Shown: piece after piece, positions 17,104 through 26,245 of the stretch | Layout: each line of letters starts with the position of its first letter | Numbering within the stretch: the first letter of the stretch is position 1 | Assembly (NCBI GenBank): GCA_017304475.1 | Contig: JAFKKV010000047.1 | Location: 1 to 44,953, forward strand | Reading direction: 5' to 3' | Origin: Hyphomicrobiales bacterium | GTDB taxonomy: Bacteria; Pseudomonadota; Alphaproteobacteria; Rhizobiales; Phreatobacteraceae | Length of the DNA: 44,953 bases | Made by a program: the position numbers and the translations under genes | Notes under the pieces: generated by a model | Database searches by the model: none | Seen by the model: only the letters and a program-made list of their open reading frames with translations | Told to the model about the DNA's origin: nothing

Positions 17104-17425
17104 CTATCCGGAAGGCGACAAGGCCGCGTCGATCTCGTGGCAGGCATCCGGATTCTTCGCGCGCTCCGCGGCGATGAAGGCGGCGTGCCGCTGCGCGAAA
17201 GCGGCGCCCTCCTTCCGCCTTTCCGGATCGGGCTCGTTCACGCTCCAGAACAGGAAGCCGTGCCGAACCAGGGCTTCGACCTTCTGCCATTGCTTTTGTC
17301 GGAACGCTTTGGCGGCTTGAACCTGCCGTCGGGCCGCGCCGTCGCGCCAGCCGGCTTCATCAAGGCGACGGGACAACGGGCCCAGCCGGTGACGGACGCG
17401 ATCGGCGACCAGGGCATGCGTTGGA
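17104..17425 (-). pseudogene. Chimeric pseudogene: 3' end of the zinc-ribbon gene joined to a GST gene fragment
   Basis: Positions 17104 to about 17335 match the last 75 or so codons of the zinc-ribbon gene at 26246-26638, including VEALVRHGFLFWS, AFAQRHAAFIAAERAKNP, EIDAALSPSG and the stop. A one-base deletion near 17297 breaks the frame between KPPKRSD and KQW. The CxxC-containing N-terminal half is missing. Positions about 17340-17425 instead match an internal piece of the GST gene (around 26985-27065: RLD-x-A-x-W-x-DGA). The two sources lie over 500 bp apart in the intact locus, so the copy carries an internal deletion. The homology also covers about 100 bp beyond the stop and ends at copies of the 25-bp motif on both sides. 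Confidence 0.88.
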
Positions 17426-17444
17426 ATGGCGGTGACACCTACGC
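17423..17444 (-). repeat. 25-bp junction motif, weak copy 6
   Basis: The phrase GGAATGGCGGTGACACCTAC matches the minus-strand consensus except for a few bases in the right half. It starts exactly where similarity to the GST gene stops. Confidence 0.5.
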
Positions 17445-17840
17445 GACCGGACCCCTCTCCAAATGAGGGGCAGTCGAGGGGCGCACGGGAGAGAGTTCGA
17501 GGAACGGCTGGGGTGATTTCTGGTAAAATCGATGCGGCGGAAACTGCTATTTCACGTAAAGACTCAGTTGTTTTCGCGTCGCAAATGTCGGATCGACCAG
17601 TGAAAGTGGAGCGTTGGGCAAGTGCCTCCGCAATAGGTCATCGTTCTTCGACGAGAGTTTGCTGCGCGTGCGGGCCGACAACTCGATCGGCAACCAAGCA
17701 TTAACCCATATGATCAATAGTCTGGATCCTTGCGATGGGCCTGAGCCAGTTACTCTTTTGGCTCGCGCTTTCTTGGATGTGCATCGCTCCCCGCCGGGCG
17801 GAGCCGGCGGGTAACGCGCTTGGCTGGGGAGCAGACGAGA
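17445..17840. promoter_or_regulatory. Upstream region of the second autotransporter
   Basis: This spacer of about 400 bp becomes AT-richer between 17520 and 17720, as expected for a promoter region, but I cannot fix the boxes. A small hairpin CCCCTC..GAGGGG lies at about 17453-17470. No coding region is supported. Confidence 0.4.
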
Positions 17841-20585
17841 ATGATGCCACGCACGGCAAAGGACGGCGCCAATGCCGTCGGCTTCCGCCGACGCCTGCTT
17901 CTGACCACCGCGATCGTCACGCTCGTCACCGCGACCGCTCGGCTTGCATGCGCGCAATCGGTGACCGGCAGCGGCGATGTGGCTCCGGGCGGCATTCAGA
18001 CGCCGAACTGGTCAATCGGGGGCGATCTCGTCGTCGGCGCTTCCGGCACGGGCACGCTCCTCATCAGCAATGGCGGCCAGGTGAGCAACGCTGACGCCTA
18101 TATTGGCGACCAGGCCGGCAGCACAGGTACAGTCATCGTTTCTGGCCGCGACATCAGCGGTAATGCGTCCACCTGGAACAATAATTCCACGATCTATATT
18201 GGAAATGGCGGCACAGGAACGCTCCTCATCCAAGATGGCGGCGTGGTGAACAATACTTGGGCCATTGTCGGTAGCAGCAGTGGCGGCTCGGGTTCGGTCA
18301 CCGTCTCGGGGCACGACATCGACGGCAGGGCTTCCACCTGGAACACTACCAGCCCACTTCGCATTGGCGGTGGCGGCACGGGCACGCTCAGCATCCTGGA
18401 TGGCGGGGTGGTCAACAGTGATCAGGGGCTGATCGGTGACAGTGCCGGTCCTAACTCCGTCACCGTCTCGGGCCGCGACATCAACGGCCATGCCTCCACC
18501 TGGAACGCAGCCAACAATATCTATGTGGGCTTTTCAGGCAACGGCACGCTCACGGTCGCGGAGGGTGCCGCGGTGAGCACGGTTGGATCTGGGGGTGGCG
18601 CCGCGTCGATCTATATTGGCTATGCTGTCGGCAGCCAGGGTACGGTCACCGTTTCAAGCAGCAATGGCACTGTCTCGCACTTGTCCGCCAGCGACCGCAT
18701 CGAGGTTGGTCAGGGCGGCGCCGGCACGATGATCGTTGGCAAAGGCGGTTTCGTGAGTGCTGATTCCTCGGTTCATATCGCGGGCGGCAGCACAGGCAGT
18801 GGAACGCTCCATCTCAACGGCGATGCCAGCGGACGTGGCGTTCTCGAGACCGGTTCCGTGGTCCGGGGGAGCGGCGCCATTGCCGTTCTCGACCTCAATG
18901 GCGGCGTTCTGCGCGCGAACCAAGACGAACTCAATTTCCTGAACGGCTTCAAGGCACTGACCGTGGGAGCCGAAGGCGCCTGGTTCGACACCAACACGCA
19001 TGCCATCACCATCAGCACGGATTTTTCCGGTTCATCGCGCTTCGACAAGCTGGGCCTCGGTCAACTGACGCTGACGGGGGATAGTTCGGGTTTTACCGGT
19101 GCATCGACCGTATCGGCGGGGACGCTGGCGGTTAACGGCGTGCTGGGCGGCAATATGCTGATCGACACGGTCGGACGGCTCGTGGGCACGGGCAGCGTCG
19201 GGAATGCCGTCAACAGCGGCGTCATCGCGCCGGGTTATGGCAATGCCATGGGCGTCCTTACCGTCCAGGGCCATTATGTCGGCGCCGGCGGCCGCCTCGA
19301 AATCGCGACAGCCCTGGGCAATGACAGCTCGCCGACCAGCCGTCTCGTGATCGACGGTGCAACCTCGGGCACCACCCGGGTTGATGTGATCAACCGGGGC
19401 GGCCTCGGCGCGCAGACGGTGGAAGGCATCAAGATCATTGCCGTGGCAGGTGCGTCCAACGGCAATTTCGTGCTCAACGGCAATTATGTTTTTCAAGGCG
19501 CGCCGGCTCTGATCGCCGGCGCCTATGCCTATCGCCTCTATCAAGGCGGCGTCTCCACGCCCACGGACGGCGACTGGTATCTGCGCTCGGCCCTCACCGA
19601 TCCGGGGACGCCGGGCGGGCCGGGCGGTCATCCTAATACGCCACTCTATCAGCCCGGCGTGCCGATCTACGAGGCCTATGCTGCCAATCTGCAGGCGCTC
19701 AACACCGTGCCGACTTTGCAGCAACGTGTCGGCAACCGCATTTGGGGTGCCGGCGCCAGTGACGGCAACGGAATTTGGGGCCGGAGCGAAGGCACGCACG
19801 GCCGCTTCGATGGGGATGTCTCGACGACCGGCCTAAGGCAGAGCATCGACACCTGGAAGATGCAGGCAGGCGCGGATCGCGTGCTTGTCGACAGCGATGC
19901 GAGCGGGCGTCTGGTGGCGGGCGTCAACGTCTCCTATGGCCAGGCCAACAGCAAGATTCGCTCGATCTTCGGCGACGGCTCGGTGACGACCAATGGTTAC
20001 GGTCTTGCCGCGACATTGACCTGGTATGGCCTCGCAGGATTTTACGTCGATGGTCAGGCGCAGGTCAGCCGCTATGACAGCAATCTCAATTCCGAGCTTC
20101 GCGGCGCGCTCGCGCGCGGCAATGGCGGCTCCGGCGAAGCGTTCAGCATCGAAGCCGGCCGGCGGATCTCGGTCGGCGCCGGGCTCGGCATCACGCCGCA
20201 ATTCCAAATCAGCTATTCCAATGTCCGGTTCGATCGCTTCGTCGACACGGCGCGGGCCGCCATTTCGGCCGACGACAATTCCAGCCTGAAGACGCGCTGG
20301 GGCGTGGCGCTCGATCACCAGAGCGCCTGGGAAGGCGGCCGCAGCCACGTCTACGGGATCGCCAATGTCAGGTATGAATGGCTGGATGGCATGCGGGCCA
20401 TGGTCTCAGGCACGCCGATCAACTACGCCGACCAACGGCTGTGGGGCGAACTCGGCCTGGGCGCGAGCGTGAATTGGAGCAAGGATCTCGCCATCCATGG
20501 CGAACTGTCCGCCAGCACGCCGTTCCGCGATTTCGGCACCAGCTACGTCGTCAAGGGCAATATCGGTTTGCGCGTGCAATTCTGA
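17841..20585 (+). CDS. Autotransporter (type Va) with Gly/Ser/Thr-rich beta-helix passenger
   Basis: This 914-residue protein has a signal peptide (RRRLLLTTAIVTLVTATARLACAQ). The passenger has repeated units of about 50-56 residues containing G-x-G-T-L-x-I-x-x-G-G-x-V, then a G-D or G-S turn, then V-T-V-S-G-x-D-I-x-G-x-A-S-T-W-N. A segment with FSGSSRFDKLGLGQLTLTGDSSGFTG is the autotransporter-associated beta-strand repeat. The C-terminal 280 residues form the barrel, starting near GIWGRSEGTHGRFDG and ending RVQF. The start at 17841 (ATGATG) has GGGGAG at a suitable distance. Such proteins are surface adhesins or autoaggregation factors; the ligand is unknown. The start of an accessory block flanked by the duplicated zinc-ribbon 3' end lies here. 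Confidence 0.92.
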   Translation: MMPRTAKDGANAVGFRRRLLLTTAIVTLVTATARLACAQSVTGSGDVAPGGIQTPNWSIGGDLVVGASGTGTLLISNGGQVSNADAYIGDQAGSTGTVIVSGRDISGNASTWNNNSTIYIGNGGTGTLLIQDGGVVNNTWAIVGSSSGGSGSVTVSGHDIDGRASTWNTTSPLRIGGGGTGTLSILDGGVVNSDQGLIGDSAGPNSVTVSGRDINGHASTWNAANNIYVGFSGNGTLTVAEGAAVSTVGSGGGAASIYIGYAVGSQGTVTVSSSNGTVSHLSASDRIEVGQGGAGTMIVGKGGFVSADSSVHIAGGSTGSGTLHLNGDASGRGVLETGSVVRGSGAIAVLDLNGGVLRANQDELNFLNGFKALTVGAEGAWFDTNTHAITISTDFSGSSRFDKLGLGQLTLTGDSSGFTGASTVSAGTLAVNGVLGGNMLIDTVGRLVGTGSVGNAVNSGVIAPGYGNAMGVLTVQGHYVGAGGRLEIATALGNDSSPTSRLVIDGATSGTTRVDVINRGGLGAQTVEGIKIIAVAGASNGNFVLNGNYVFQGAPALIAGAYAYRLYQGGVSTPTDGDWYLRSALTDPGTPGGPGGHPNTPLYQPGVPIYEAYAANLQALNTVPTLQQRVGNRIWGAGASDGNGIWGRSEGTHGRFDGDVSTTGLRQSIDTWKMQAGADRVLVDSDASGRLVAGVNVSYGQANSKIRSIFGDGSVTTNGYGLAATLTWYGLAGFYVDGQAQVSRYDSNLNSELRGALARGNGGSGEAFSIEAGRRISVGAGLGITPQFQISYSNVRFDRFVDTARAAISADDNSSLKTRWGVALDHQSAWEGGRSHVYGIANVRYEWLDGMRAMVSGTPINYADQRLWGELGLGASVNWSKDLAIHGELSASTPFRDFGTSYVVKGNIGLRVQF

Positions 20586-20723
20586 GCACGGGCTGTTCAC
20601 CTCGGCATCGTCGCGTGTTGCACTCCGCCGCCAGTTCGAAACCGCCGCCGACCAGCTCATCGGCCAGCCACGCCCCGTTCGCGAGACGCCTCCAGCGCTC
20701 AGGTTGCGCGATGCCGCCGCGCT

Positions 20724-21659
20724 TCAAAGGATATCCTTTCTGATCAGCCTCTCGAGCCAGTCGGCGAACACCTGCAGCCGGCGGGCCAAGTGCTGGCGAT
20801 GTGGATAGAGCAGCGTCATCGGCATCGGTTCCGCGCGGTGACCGGGCATGACCTCGACCAGCTCGCCCGCATCGAGATGGAGCTGAACGTCGTAGGCGGG
20901 GATCTGGATGAGGCCGAGCCCGGCAAGGCAGCAGGCGATATAGGCTTCCGCGCTGTTGACAGTGACCCGCGCGCGCATGGGCAGCGTCCGCAGCTCGCCA
21001 GCGTCGATCCACTCCCAATCCTCGATGCGTCCCGTGGCGGGCGACGCATAATTGACCGCCAGATGTGCACCGAGATCCCCAGGCTGTCGCGGCAGGCCGT
21101 GATGGGCGAGATAGCCAGGGCTGGCGACGTTGATCATCGGCAGATCACCGATCTTGCGTGCGATCAGACCGGAATCGCTCAGCGGGCCGACGCGCAGCAC
21201 GCAGTCGACGCTCTCCTCGACCAGGTTCACGGCCCTGTCGGTCACCCGCAATTCGATGTCGAGCTGCGGGTAAAGGGCCAGGAACTCCGGCAGGGCCGGC
21301 GCAATGATCAGACGGCCGATCCGGCCAGGCACATCGATCCTGAGCTTGCCGTGGGGCTCCACCGCGTTCTGCCGGAACAGCCCTTCCGTTTCCTCGACAT
21401 CAGCGATGACCCGCAGGCATCGCTCATAGAATGCGGTTCCATCCTGGGTCGGGGAGACCTTGCGTGTCGTGCGATGAAGGAGGCGAGCGCCGACACGGCC
21501 CTCGAGCTCGATGATCGCCGCCGAGACAGACGAGCGCGGCAGACCGAGCGCGTCGGCAGTCCGCGTAAAGCTCGAGCACTCGACGAGACGAACGAAGATC
21601 CGGAACAGGTCAATGCGATCCAAGGGAGGCTCGTTGGGATTGTTCGGCTGTTCTGACAA
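20724..21659 (-). CDS. LysR-family transcriptional regulator
   Basis: This 311-residue protein has an N-terminal winged helix-turn-helix (residues about 15-75: LFRIFVRLVECSSFTRTADALG, SSVSAAIIELEGRVGARLLHRTTRKVSPTQDG) and a periplasmic-binding-protein-like effector domain to the end. It fits the subgroup usually encoded divergently from the short-chain dehydrogenase it controls, and an SDR gene indeed starts 105 bp away in the opposite direction. The first codon appears to be TTG at 21659, because no ATG precedes the HTH. Confidence 0.92.
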   Translation of the reverse strand: MSEQPNNPNEPPLDRIDLFRIFVRLVECSSFTRTADALGLPRSSVSAAIIELEGRVGARLLHRTTRKVSPTQDGTAFYERCLRVIADVEETEGLFRQNAVEPHGKLRIDVPGRIGRLIIAPALPEFLALYPQLDIELRVTDRAVNLVEESVDCVLRVGPLSDSGLIARKIGDLPMINVASPGYLAHHGLPRQPGDLGAHLAVNYASPATGRIEDWEWIDAGELRTLPMRARVTVNSAEAYIACCLAGLGLIQIPAYDVQLHLDAGELVEVMPGHRAEPMPMTLLYPHRQHLARRLQVFADWLERLIRKDIL

Positions 21660-21763
21660 GTGATGTCAGACTGGCTGCCTTTATGATGGATTTGTAGACG
21701 ATATTCTGCGCCCCTCATAGCGGTCACGCGGTGGCCGCCACGCATCCCAGGGAGGCCGGCGTC
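21660..21763. promoter_or_regulatory. Divergent LysR/SDR promoter region
   Basis: This 104-bp spacer between divergent genes is the expected site of a LysR operator (T-N11-A type). An AT-rich stretch (TTTATGATGGATTTGTAGAC) lies in the middle. The exact operator cannot be called from one sequence. Confidence 0.5.
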
Positions 21764-22537
21764 ATGACCGATCACAGCATCAAGGGTAAGACCGTTCTCA
21801 TCGCCGGCGGCGCCAAGAATCTCGGTGGCTTGCTCGCTCGCGATCTCGCCCGGCACGGGGCGAAGGCGGTGGCGATCCACTACAATACAAGCGCGACCAG
21901 GGCGGCCGCGGATGAGACAGTGGCAGCCATCAAGGCCTCCGGCGCTCAAGCCACCGCTTTCCAGGCGGACCTGACCACGGCCGGCGCGGTGGAGAAGCTC
22001 TTCGTCGACACCGTCGCCGCCATCGGCAAGCCTGATATCGCCATCAATACCGTCGGCAAGGTGCTGAAGAAGCCTTTCGTCGAGATCACCGAGGCCGAAT
22101 ACGACGAAATGACTGCGGTAAACTCCAAGTCGGCTTTCTTCTTCCTCAAGGAGGCCGGCAGGCACGTCAACGACAACGGCAAGATCTGCACGCTCGTGAC
22201 CTCGCTGCTTGGCGCCTACACTCCCTTCTATGCGGCCTATGCAGGCACGAAGGCGCCGGTGGAGCACTTCACCCGCGCAGCCTCCAAGGAGTTCGGCGAG
22301 CGCGGCATCTCGGTGACGGCGATCGGCCCGGGCCCGATGGACACGCCCTTCTTCTATCCGGCCGAGGGCACGGATGCCGTCGCCTATCACAAGACGGCGG
22401 CGGCCCTGTCGCGGTTCACCAGGACGGGCCTGACCGATATCGAGGACATCGTTCCCTTCATCCGCTTCCTCGTCTCGGACGGCTGGTGGATGACCGGCCA
22501 GACCATTCTCGTCAACGGCGGCTACACCACCAAGTAA
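21764..22537 (+). CDS. Short-chain dehydrogenase/reductase (SDR family)
   Basis: This 257-residue classical SDR has the nucleotide-binding segment VLIAGGAKNLGG (a variant of T-G-x-x-x-G-x-G). N-T-V-G is in the position of the usual N-x-A-G. The catalytic Ser lies in LVTSLLG, and Tyr/Lys lie in the YAGTK motif (Y-x-x-x-K). I-G-P-G-P-M-D-T-P and a C-terminal V-N-G-G-Y-T are standard. It is an NAD(P)-dependent oxidoreductase of unknown substrate. AGGGAGG precedes the ATG. Regulation by the divergent LysR protein is the likely arrangement. Confidence 0.93.
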   Translation: MTDHSIKGKTVLIAGGAKNLGGLLARDLARHGAKAVAIHYNTSATRAAADETVAAIKASGAQATAFQADLTTAGAVEKLFVDTVAAIGKPDIAINTVGKVLKKPFVEITEAEYDEMTAVNSKSAFFFLKEAGRHVNDNGKICTLVTSLLGAYTPFYAAYAGTKAPVEHFTRAASKEFGERGISVTAIGPGPMDTPFFYPAEGTDAVAYHKTAAALSRFTRTGLTDIEDIVPFIRFLVSDGWWMTGQTILVNGGYTTK

Positions 22538-22647
22538 GCCGGGCCGCCGTCGCGGCAATCCAGACTTCCTACGCGATGCCTTCCGGCCGGATCGGCCAGG
22601 ACCTCGAGAACAACTTCAACCTGTCTTCCTGAGCAAAGGGCTGGGCC

Positions 22648-22914
22648 ATGCACATGGCAATGGTGATCGCCGGCGGCATCGTGCTGCTCGGCCTGTTTCT
22701 TCTGTTCGGAAAGCTCTGGGGAGGCGATGACGCGAACCTGGCCTTCGCCGCCAAGATTTTCCTGCCCGTCTGGCTTGCCATGTCGCTGACCAATATGTGG
22801 GTCGGCGTGGCGAGGGCCGGCTACTCGGTGCGGGAGGAACTGCCGATCCTCATCGTCGTCTTCGCCCTGCCGGCGATCATCGCAGGGCTCGCAGTCTGGC
22901 GCCTGGCGAAATGA
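22648..22914 (+). CDS. Small integral membrane protein, unknown
   Basis: This 88-residue protein is nearly all hydrophobic, with three helices: MVIAGGIVLLGLFLLFG, FAAKIFLPVWLAMSLTNMWVG and LPILIVVFALPAIIAGLAVW. An AAAGGG motif precedes the start. It lies 110 bp after the SDR gene and 10 bp before the LtrA gene in the same direction, suggesting one transcript. The family is not recognised. Confidence 0.72.
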   Translation: MHMAMVIAGGIVLLGLFLLFGKLWGGDDANLAFAAKIFLPVWLAMSLTNMWVGVARAGYSVREELPILIVVFALPAIIAGLAVWRLAK

Positions 22915-22924
22915 CGGCGACGCC

Positions 22925-24127
22925 ATGACCGCCCACTCCGCCCACGACCATCCGCTGCTCCGCCGCCGTGACGGCCATCATGCCCGCGTCACCTTCGAGG
23001 AGCTGTTCTTCGATCTCGTCTATGTCTTCGCGGTCACCCAACTCGGCCATGAGCTGCTGCACAACCTGAGCTTCACGGGTGTCGTCGAGACTCTGATCCT
23101 GTGGTTCGCGGTATGGCTCGGCTGGCAATATACCTGCTGGGTCACCAACTGGTTCGATCCCGAGACGCCGCGCATCCGCGGTCTCATCTTCGCGGTCATG
23201 CTCGCCGGCCTCGTCATGGCGTCAGCCATTCCCGGCGCCTTCGGCGAACGCGGGCTGATCTTCGCCGGCGCCTATGTCGCGATCCAGGTCGGGCGCACCG
23301 CCTATCTTGCCTGGGAGCTGGGCCCCGATCACCCGCTGTCGGCAAATTATCGGCGCATGCTCGGCTGGCTCCTGATCGCGGCCACGTTCTGGATTGCCGG
23401 CGCCTTTGCCGAGCATTGGACACGCGCCGGCCTGTGGGCGATCGCGGTGGCCTGCGAATATGTCTCGCCGATGTTCGGCTTCCGCCTCCCCGGCCTCGGC
23501 CGGTCGAAGACGCGCGACTGGACCATCGAGGGCGGGCACCTCGCCGAACGCTGCCAGCTTTTCGTCATCGTCGCACTCGGCGAGACGCTTCTCGCCACCG
23601 GAGCGACCATGGCGAAGGCCGCCAGCTGGAATGCCGCGATCCTGTCGGCGCTGCTCGCCACGTTTCTCGGCACGCTCGCCATGTGGTGGCTCTACTTCGG
23701 GACATCGAGCAAGGACGCGACCGAGACGATCACCCATGCCGACGACCCTGGCCGGATCGGCGCCTATTTCCACTACATCCACGCGATCCTCGTTGCCGGC
23801 ATCATCGCCACGGCAGTCGGCAACGACCTGGTGCTGGCTCATCCTCATGACCCGCTGAAGACGCCTTACGCCCTGATCCTCTCGGCCGGCCCGGCAATCT
23901 ATCTGCTCGGAAGCGCCGTCTACAAAAAGGCGGTCTACGGCGTGGTGCCGACATCACATATTGCCGGCGTGGTGGCGCTATTGCTCCTGATCCCCGTCGC
24001 CCAGGCCGCCGACCTGCTCGTCATGGGTTGGCTGACCACCGCCATCATGCTCGCCGTCAGCGTCCGGGAGGGGCGGATGCTTCGAAAGCGACGGCTTTCC
24101 GGCGATGCGCGCCAGGCTGCGCATTGA
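22925..24127 (+). CDS. ltrA: LtrA-family (low temperature requirement A) membrane protein
   Basis: This 400-residue polytopic inner-membrane protein has the LtrA hallmarks. The N-terminal R-V-T-F-E-E-L-F-F-D-L-V-Y-V-F-A-V-T-Q-L motif (residues about 21-40) includes charged residues inside the first helix. W-x-x-W-Q-Y-T-C-W-V-T-N-W-F-D-P-E-T appears at about 65-80, and a late H-E-R-like segment is replaced by GHLAERCQLFVIVALGE. About ten helices are predicted. The family was named from a Listeria cold-sensitivity mutant; its biochemical function is unknown. It starts 10 nt after the small membrane protein. Confidence 0.93.
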   Translation: MTAHSAHDHPLLRRRDGHHARVTFEELFFDLVYVFAVTQLGHELLHNLSFTGVVETLILWFAVWLGWQYTCWVTNWFDPETPRIRGLIFAVMLAGLVMASAIPGAFGERGLIFAGAYVAIQVGRTAYLAWELGPDHPLSANYRRMLGWLLIAATFWIAGAFAEHWTRAGLWAIAVACEYVSPMFGFRLPGLGRSKTRDWTIEGGHLAERCQLFVIVALGETLLATGATMAKAASWNAAILSALLATFLGTLAMWWLYFGTSSKDATETITHADDPGRIGAYFHYIHAILVAGIIATAVGNDLVLAHPHDPLKTPYALILSAGPAIYLLGSAVYKKAVYGVVPTSHIAGVVALLLLIPVAQAADLLVMGWLTTAIMLAVSVREGRMLRKRRLSGDARQAAH

Positions 24128-24728
24128 GACCGTGGACACGATGCCCAGGCTGCAAACGAAGATCACCGGTTCGCCGCCGCGGCAAGCGTGCAGACAGGCG
24201 CGGCTCAGCGACATCCTGGCCTTCTGGCGCGGTGCGCCGGCCAAGTGGTTCGCCAGGGACGCCCATTTCGATGCCGTGTTTCGAGACCGCTTCCTTGACC
24301 TGCATCTGGAGGTGGCGGCGCGGCGGCACGACGACTGGATCGACACCGCCGAAGGTGCGCTGGCGCTCCTCATTCTCACCGACCAGTTCCCCCGCAACGC
24401 CTTTCGGGGCAACGGTCACATGTACGCCACCGATCCCCTCGCCAGGCACTATGCCCGGCAAGCCGAGGCCGCCGGACATATGGATCGCGTCGAAATCGAC
24501 CTGCGCCTGTTCTTCTGCCTGCCTTTCGCCCATTCGGAAGATCTCGTTGACCAGGACGTCTCCGTCAGGCTCAACGCCAGGCTAGGTCAGCCGTGGCTGT
24601 CCCACGCCGAGGGGCACCGCGCCATCATCCGCCGCTTCGGCCGCTTCCCGCATCGCAATCCGATGCTGGGACGCGAGACGACGCCGGCGGAAGCGAGATT
24701 CCTCCGGAGTGGAGGTTTTCGGGGCTAG
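24105..24728 (+). CDS. DUF924-family protein
   Basis: This protein of up to 207 residues has the DUF924 signatures: I-L-A-F-W near the N-terminus, KWFARDAHFDAVFRDRF, a central L-A-L-L-I-L-T-D-Q-F-P-R-N-A-F-R-G and a late F-G-R-F-P-H-R-N-P-x-L-G-R. These positions in the family form a conserved helical TPR-like fold of unknown biochemical role. The ATG at 24105 overlaps the LtrA gene by 23 nt, while ATG at 24141 avoids overlap; neither has a strong Shine-Dalgarno. It ends T-x-A-E-x-x-F-L, as usual for the family. Confidence 0.9.
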   Translation: MRARLRIETVDTMPRLQTKITGSPPRQACRQARLSDILAFWRGAPAKWFARDAHFDAVFRDRFLDLHLEVAARRHDDWIDTAEGALALLILTDQFPRNAFRGNGHMYATDPLARHYARQAEAAGHMDRVEIDLRLFFCLPFAHSEDLVDQDVSVRLNARLGQPWLSHAEGHRAIIRRFGRFPHRNPMLGRETTPAEARFLRSGGFRG

Positions 24729-24804
24729 CAGCGGAAGATCGCATTGCGGGGACGACGTCGCCTCGAGCTGCGAAGGTGCGACGGACGCCATCTGGGGGCT
24801 TATT

Positions 24805-26103
24805 GTGTCAGGTTTTCTTGTCCTGCTCGCGCAGGCAGCGCTTTATTCGATCGTGATGGGGGCCATTTTCCTCAAGCGGAAGACGATCGGCATCGGCGTC
24901 TTCTTCTGCCTCCTCGGCACCATGCATTTCCTCGAGACTTATCTGGCGGCCGTCTTCTTCATCGAGCTGCCTTTCGGACTGATCTCCCCCGGCTCGACGG
25001 TGCTGTTCGCCGGCAAGCTCGCCTTCTTCCTGCTGCTCTACATCAAGGAAGACGCCGAGGCGATGCGCCAGCCTATCTACGGCCTGCTGAGCGGCAACAT
25101 TCTGACGATCGCGCTCGCGCTTATCCTGCGCTTCTACAGCGAGCCTGCGAACCTGCCCGGCTACAACCCGGATCTGCGCTTCATCGACCAGATGGGCCTG
25201 CTGATGATCTGGGGCACGACCCTGCTGTTCGCCGACCTCGTCATCCTCGTCATCGTCTATGAGCGACTGGGCGCGCTGCTGACAAAGACCATCACGGGCC
25301 GGATCTTCATCAGCCTTGCCGTCGTCCTGAGTTTCGACCAGTTGCTCTTCTTTGCCGGCCTGCACATTCTCGCGGCCGTGCCGACATTGGCCTTTTATGG
25401 CGGCTGGATCGCCAAGATCGGCGCGGCCGGTTTCTTCAGCCTCATGCTCGCCGCCTATTTGCGGTTCCTGGAGCGCGACGGTTCGCACGCCCCGGCGCAA
25501 GGCATGGCCGACATCTTCGACCGGCTGACCTATCGGCATCGCTACGAGAAGCTGGCCGAGCAAATCGGCAGGGATGCCTTGACCGGCCTGCAGGATCGCG
25601 GGCGGTTCGACGTGGCGGGGCCGGCCATGCTGCAAGCTGCCTTCCAAACGGACCTGTCGGTCAGCCTGATGATGATCGATATCGACCACTTCAAGGCGAT
25701 CAACGACAGGCACGGCCATGTCGAGGGAGACCACGCGATCCGCGCGGTGGCCGCCACGATCGCCGCGGCGAAGCGCGAAGGCGACCAGCTTTTCCGCTAT
25801 GGCGGGGAAGAGTTCGCGCTGCTCTGCCCGCAAACGCCTCCGGGCGCCATGGTCTTGGCAGAACGCGTTCGCGCTGCCGTGGCCAAGAGCGCCGCAACCG
25901 GATTGGCGCAACCTGTGACGATCAGCATCGGCATCGCGACCTTTCCGGCGGATGCCCGCGACTTTCCAGGGCTCCTGCTGAAGGCCGATGCCGCGCTCTA
26001 CGAAGCAAAGACGCTGGGGCGGAACAGGGTTGTCAGTTCCTCTGGAGCTGGCTCGCGACCCGTGTCCGGCCATCACCAGGGCGAACCGAATTCACCGATA
26101 TGA
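24805..26103 (+). CDS. Membrane-bound diguanylate cyclase (GGDEF)
   Basis: This 432-residue enzyme is predicted to make cyclic di-GMP. The N-terminal 230 residues contain about seven membrane helices forming a sensor module I cannot name. A short linker (DIFDRLTYRHRYEKLAEQIGRDALTGLQDR) leads to a complete GGDEF domain. It has D-I-D-H-F-K as the metal and substrate segment, active-site GGEEF, and the inhibitory RxxD (REGD) five residues before it, so product inhibition is expected. A GTG start at 24805, preceded by GGGGG, is preferred because it begins at the first helix; GTG at 24709 would add 32 residues and overlap the DUF924 gene. The last 20 residues are low-complexity. Confidence 0.9.
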   Translation: MSGFLVLLAQAALYSIVMGAIFLKRKTIGIGVFFCLLGTMHFLETYLAAVFFIELPFGLISPGSTVLFAGKLAFFLLLYIKEDAEAMRQPIYGLLSGNILTIALALILRFYSEPANLPGYNPDLRFIDQMGLLMIWGTTLLFADLVILVIVYERLGALLTKTITGRIFISLAVVLSFDQLLFFAGLHILAAVPTLAFYGGWIAKIGAAGFFSLMLAAYLRFLERDGSHAPAQGMADIFDRLTYRHRYEKLAEQIGRDALTGLQDRGRFDVAGPAMLQAAFQTDLSVSLMMIDIDHFKAINDRHGHVEGDHAIRAVAATIAAAKREGDQLFRYGGEEFALLCPQTPPGAMVLAERVRAAVAKSAATGLAQPVTISIGIATFPADARDFPGLLLKADAALYEAKTLGRNRVVSSSGAGSRPVSGHHQGEPNSPI

Positions 26104-26124
26104 GAGCCTTTGCCAAGGCCGATC

Positions 26125-26149
26125 GGACTTAGGCTGACACGCACCTCAA
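26125..26149 (-). repeat. 25-bp junction motif, copy 7
   Basis: The plus strand reads GGCTGACACGCACCTCAA at its core. It lies between the cyclase gene and the zinc-ribbon gene. It shares its following 17 bases with copy 5, so it marks the intact counterpart of the duplicated segment at 16978-17425. Confidence 0.75.
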
Positions 26150-26245
26150 CGCCCTTCTGCCTTGCCGGCCTGGATTGCCCGAAGACCGGCGAACCGGGCG
26201 GTGGACCCGCTTTGCCGGCCCGCCCGGGAGGGCGCGGCGCTTCCG

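Noticed and set aside
20586..20723. A small gene between the second autotransporter and the LysR gene
   Set aside because: The available frames have no ribosome binding site or domain signature; the region is a 3'-3' spacer.
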